This document shows, in pieces, positions 62,060-64,000 of a stretch of DNA of 64,000 nucleotides. This DNA is from Cryomorphaceae bacterium (GTDB lineage Bacteria > Bacteroidota > Bacteroidia > Flavobacteriales_D > Sanyastnellaceae), in assembly GCA_016124575.1 (NCBI GenBank), contig WGNM01000023.1, positions 1 through 64,000 of the forward strand. Direction: 5' to 3'. Position 1 is the stretch's first letter, and the number at the start of each line of letters is the position of its first letter. A program made the position numbers and the translations under genes. The notes under the pieces were generated by a model that was not told where the DNA came from, did not search any database, and saw only the letters and a list, made by a program, of their open reading frames with translations.

Positions 62060-62090
62060 CAAAATTAGACCTCAGCCGCCGAGTCTCCAA
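62060..62090 (-). promoter_or_regulatory. promoter of sdhCAB
   Basis: Minus strand: TTG (62090-62088), 20-bp spacer, TAATTTTG (62067-62060), matching TTG/TAnnTTTG, 20 bp before the sdhC ATG. Confidence 0.7.
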
Positions 62091-62147
62091 AAGTGGAATT
62101 TATTTAGACCTATTCTTGATAAGAAAACGACAGCCTTGACCTATTAA

Positions 62148-62179
62148 ACAGAAAAGCGAGGTCAATGTTTTGACCTCGC
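62148..62179 (-). terminator. intrinsic terminator of ssb
   Basis: Minus strand: perfect 10-bp stem GCGAGGTCAA/TTGACCTCGC around a 4-base loop, followed by TTTTCTGTTT; 34 bases past the ssb stop. Confidence 0.9.
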
Positions 62180-62212
62180 CTCCCTTGCGAAAATGAACTG
62201 TCGACTGAACGA

Positions 62213-62554
62213 TTATTTGCCTTTCTTGCCCAGCATCAACAGCTCATTCACCACAATCTCCGTCACCTGTCTGGTAATGCCTTCCTTGTCTTCAAACGTC
62301 CGATAAACGATACGCCCGTCTACAGCCACTTCACTCCCTTTCTTGAGATATGAATTCGCTATTTCAGCGAGGTTTCCCCACATGGCTAGCGAGTGCCATT
62401 GTGTACTCTCAACCTTTTCGCCACTGCTATTCTTGTATGAATCTGACGTAGCTAGTCTGACGTTGGCAACCATTTTTCCACCGTCTAGGTTTTTCACTTC
62501 TGGGTCTTGTCCTAAAAATCCAATTAGGCAAACCCGATTTCGTAATCCTGTCAT
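62213..62554 (-). CDS. ssb: single-stranded DNA-binding protein (short form)
   Basis: A 113-residue OB-fold SSB: RNRVCLIGFLGQDPEVKNL, VANVRLATSDSY, STQWHSLAMWGNLAEIANSYL, KGSEVAVDGRIVYR. It protects single-stranded DNA. It lacks the acidic C-terminal tail that recruits repair proteins in full-length SSB, so it may be an auxiliary rather than the main SSB of the cell. It has its own terminator and lies divergently from gltX; a 22-bp palindrome is found between the two. Confidence 0.92.
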   Translation of the reverse strand: MTGLRNRVCLIGFLGQDPEVKNLDGGKMVANVRLATSDSYKNSSGEKVESTQWHSLAMWGNLAEIANSYLKKGSEVAVDGRIVYRTFEDKEGITRQVTEIVVNELLMLGKKGK

Positions 62555-62623
62555 TATTGATCTGTTTTAGTTTGAAATAATGTCTGGACAAATATGAAAA
62601 AGCCGTTTTAAAGAGACCGCCAT

Positions 62624-62645
62624 TTAAACGTTTATAAACGTTTAA
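62624..62645. promoter_or_regulatory. 22-bp perfect palindrome between ssb and gltX
   Basis: TTAAACGTTTATAAACGTTTAA: a perfect palindrome made of two AAACGTTT palindromes separated by AT. It is 70 bp upstream of the ssb ATG and 86 bp upstream of the gltX ATG. A candidate operator; the binding protein is unknown. Confidence 0.6.
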
Positions 62646-62703
62646 TTTTGAAATGTGGCCCTTCAACATCCGCCGAGTGAGGCGACAAGAAGAGGCAAAA
62701 GAC

Positions 62704-62711
62704 TATCTTTG
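62704..62711 (+). promoter_or_regulatory. -7 box of gltX
   Basis: TATCTTTG, an exact consensus match, 19 bp before the gltX ATG. Confidence 0.6.
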
Positions 62712-62730
62712 CCGCCTCAATACTGCATTC

Positions 62731-64000
62731 ATGAGTGTACGCGTTCGCTTTGCCCCTAGCCCAACTGGCCCCTTACACATTGGAGGTGTCCGCACTGCCC
62801 TATACAACTACCTTTTTGCCAAACACCACGGTGGCACCTTCTTGCTTCGCATTGAAGACACCGACCAGGGGCGATTTGTACCCGGCGCTGAAGACTATAT
62901 TTTGGAAGCCCTGAAATGGTGTGGCATTGAGCCAACAGAAGGCGTAGGCTATGGTGGAAAATTTGGGCCATACCGACAATCGGAGCGGAAGGCAATGTAC
63001 GCGCAATATGCTGAGCAGCTTGTGGTAAGTGGCAATGCTTATTACGCCTTTGATAGCGAAGAAGTGGTGACTGCTAAACGCAAAGAGGCAGAAGCGCAGG
63101 GGCAAGTGTGGCAATACGATGCCACAACCCGCATGGACATGACCAACTCGTTGACGATGAGTGATGACGAATCACAAAAACGCATAGCTGAGGGCAATTG
63201 GACCATTCGCTTCAAAATACCGGAGAATGATGTCGTAGTTTTTACCGATGAGATTCGGGGTGAGATACAAATACAAACCCGGGTTCTAGACGATAAAGTG
63301 CTCATGAAGAGCGACGGCATGCCGACCTATCATTTGGCAAATATTGTCGACGACCATTTGATGGAGATTACCCACGTAATTCGCGGGGAAGAATGGTTGC
63401 CATCGGCGCCACTGCACGTTTTGTTGTACCGTGCTTTTGGGTGGACGGCGCCTAAATTTGCCCATTTACCATTGATTTTGAAGCCAACTGGCAATGGGAA
63501 GTTGAGCAAACGCGATGGCGATGCCGGTGGATTTCCGGTTTTCCCGATTGAATGGAACGACCCATCGACAGGCGCGACCTCTTCGGGGTACCGCGAATCG
63601 GGCTATTTGCCAGCGGCCGTGATCAATATGCTACTCATGTTGGGGTGGAACCCAGGAACAGAGCAAGAGATTTTTACTGAAGCAGAGATGGTAGCCTTGT
63701 TTTCGCTTGACCGCGTCATTAAATCGGGTGCCCGCTTTAACCCTGATAAAACCAAATGGTACAATGAGCACTATTTGCGCAGCAAGTCGCCTGAAGAACT
63801 AACCCATGAGCTGCAACTTGTCTTGAAGGCAGGTGGCATTAGCGTATCGGACACGTTCGCAACAGGGGTTTGTAAGTTAATGCTTGAACGGGTAACCTTT
63901 GTAAAAGATATGGCCGAGGCTACCTACTTTTTTGCTGCGCCTGCCCGTTACGACGAAAAAGTAGTGAATAAACGTTGGAAAGAAGAAAGTGCTGCGCAGA
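62731..64000 (+). CDS. gltX: glutamyl-tRNA synthetase, 5' part (runs off the window)
   Basis: Charges tRNA-Glu. 423 codons are visible from ATG at 62731 and the frame is still open at the window end. The start has [20 protein letters not shown] with the HIGH-type signature; [24 protein letters not shown] and the KMSKS-type loop KLSKRDGD are also present. Bacterial GltX proteins have ~470-510 residues, so about 50-90 residues lie outside. Nothing looks broken. Confidence 0.97.
   Translation, partial: MSVRVRFAPSPTGPLHIGGVRTALYNYLFAKHHGGTFLLRIEDTDQGRFVPGAEDYILEALKWCGIEPTEGVGYGGKFGPYRQSERKAMYAQYAEQLVVSGNAYYAFDSEEVVTAKRKEAEAQGQVWQYDATTRMDMTNSLTMSDDESQKRIAEGNWTIRFKIPENDVVVFTDEIRGEIQIQTRVLDDKVLMKSDGMPTYHLANIVDDHLMEITHVIRGEEWLPSAPLHVLLYRAFGWTAPKFAHLPLILKPTGNGKLSKRDGDAGGFPVFPIEWNDPSTGATSSGYRESGYLPAAVINMLLMLGWNPGTEQEIFTEAEMVALFSLDRVIKSGARFNPDKTKWYNEHYLRSKSPEELTHELQLVLKAGGISVSDTFATGVCKLMLERVTFVKDMAEATYFFAAPARYDEKVVNKRWKEESAAQ

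Overview
The window looks like a chromosome segment of a Bacteroidota bacterium, most likely a marine or freshwater Flavobacteriales of the Cryomorphaceae type. Supporting signs are type IX secretion (T9SS) C-terminal sorting domains, a gliding-type lipoprotein (GldH), a very large C25 (gingipain-family) peptidase, LytTR/Y_Y_Y-type sensors, a SusC-like plug/receptor architecture, a b558-type succinate dehydrogenase, and promoters of the Bacteroidota form TTG-N18-22-TAnnTTTG. This is an inference from content; no rRNA or tRNA gene is visible.

Layout. 1-2.4 kb: the end of a huge HYR-repeat adhesin. 2.5-19.2 kb: ordinary chromosomal genes (gldH, aspS, plsC, C25 peptidase, bacilliredoxin, trpS, DUF4139 protein, two amidohydrolases, Nfu-type Fe-S protein). 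19.2-21 kb: a decayed but uninterrupted IS1595-like transposase gene and a LexA-like XRE/S24 repressor. 21-29.3 kb: a secreted HELGH protein, an alpha/beta hydrolase, a free-standing sorting-domain ORF, and a LytTR two-component locus (two regulators, one kinase, one Asp-rich lipoprotein). 29.4-44.7 kb: a DNA-damage-tolerance set (dinB; SRAP plus error-prone dnaE) with about 10 kb of AT-rich accessory DNA lying between dinB and SRAP. That DNA holds four RHS fragments (two with complete toxin-like tips and candidate immunity genes), an IS3 remnant, two different AbiEi/AbiEii pairs, an AAA_14/DUF4143 ATPase and several gene scraps. 44.7-50.8 kb: a LuxR-type mini-regulator followed by a four-unit beta-helix surface protein and a T9SS cargo protein. 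50.8-54 kb: a metal-uptake operon (HYCCG protein, His-tailed HMA protein, TonB-dependent receptor). 54-58.4 kb: vanadium haloperoxidase/PAP2 protein, polysaccharide deacetylase, kelch protein, MmcQ-like protein. 58.5-64 kb: sdhCAB, ssb and the start of gltX.

Two themes stand out. First, the LexA-like repressor (A103-G104 cleavage site, S143/K181 dyad) and the promoters of both dinB and SRAP-dnaE carry the same kind of dyad (TAGC-N2-4-GCTAT followed by a T-rich run), and the dinB and SRAP promoters match over 34 bp without gaps. This suggests an SOS-like regulon in a phylum where classical LexA boxes are poorly defined. Second, three large secreted proteins end in the same four-cysteine, dockerin-like Ca-binding tail at their extreme C-terminus instead of the standard T9SS sorting domain carried by three other secreted proteins here, suggesting a second class of surface sorting or attachment signal.
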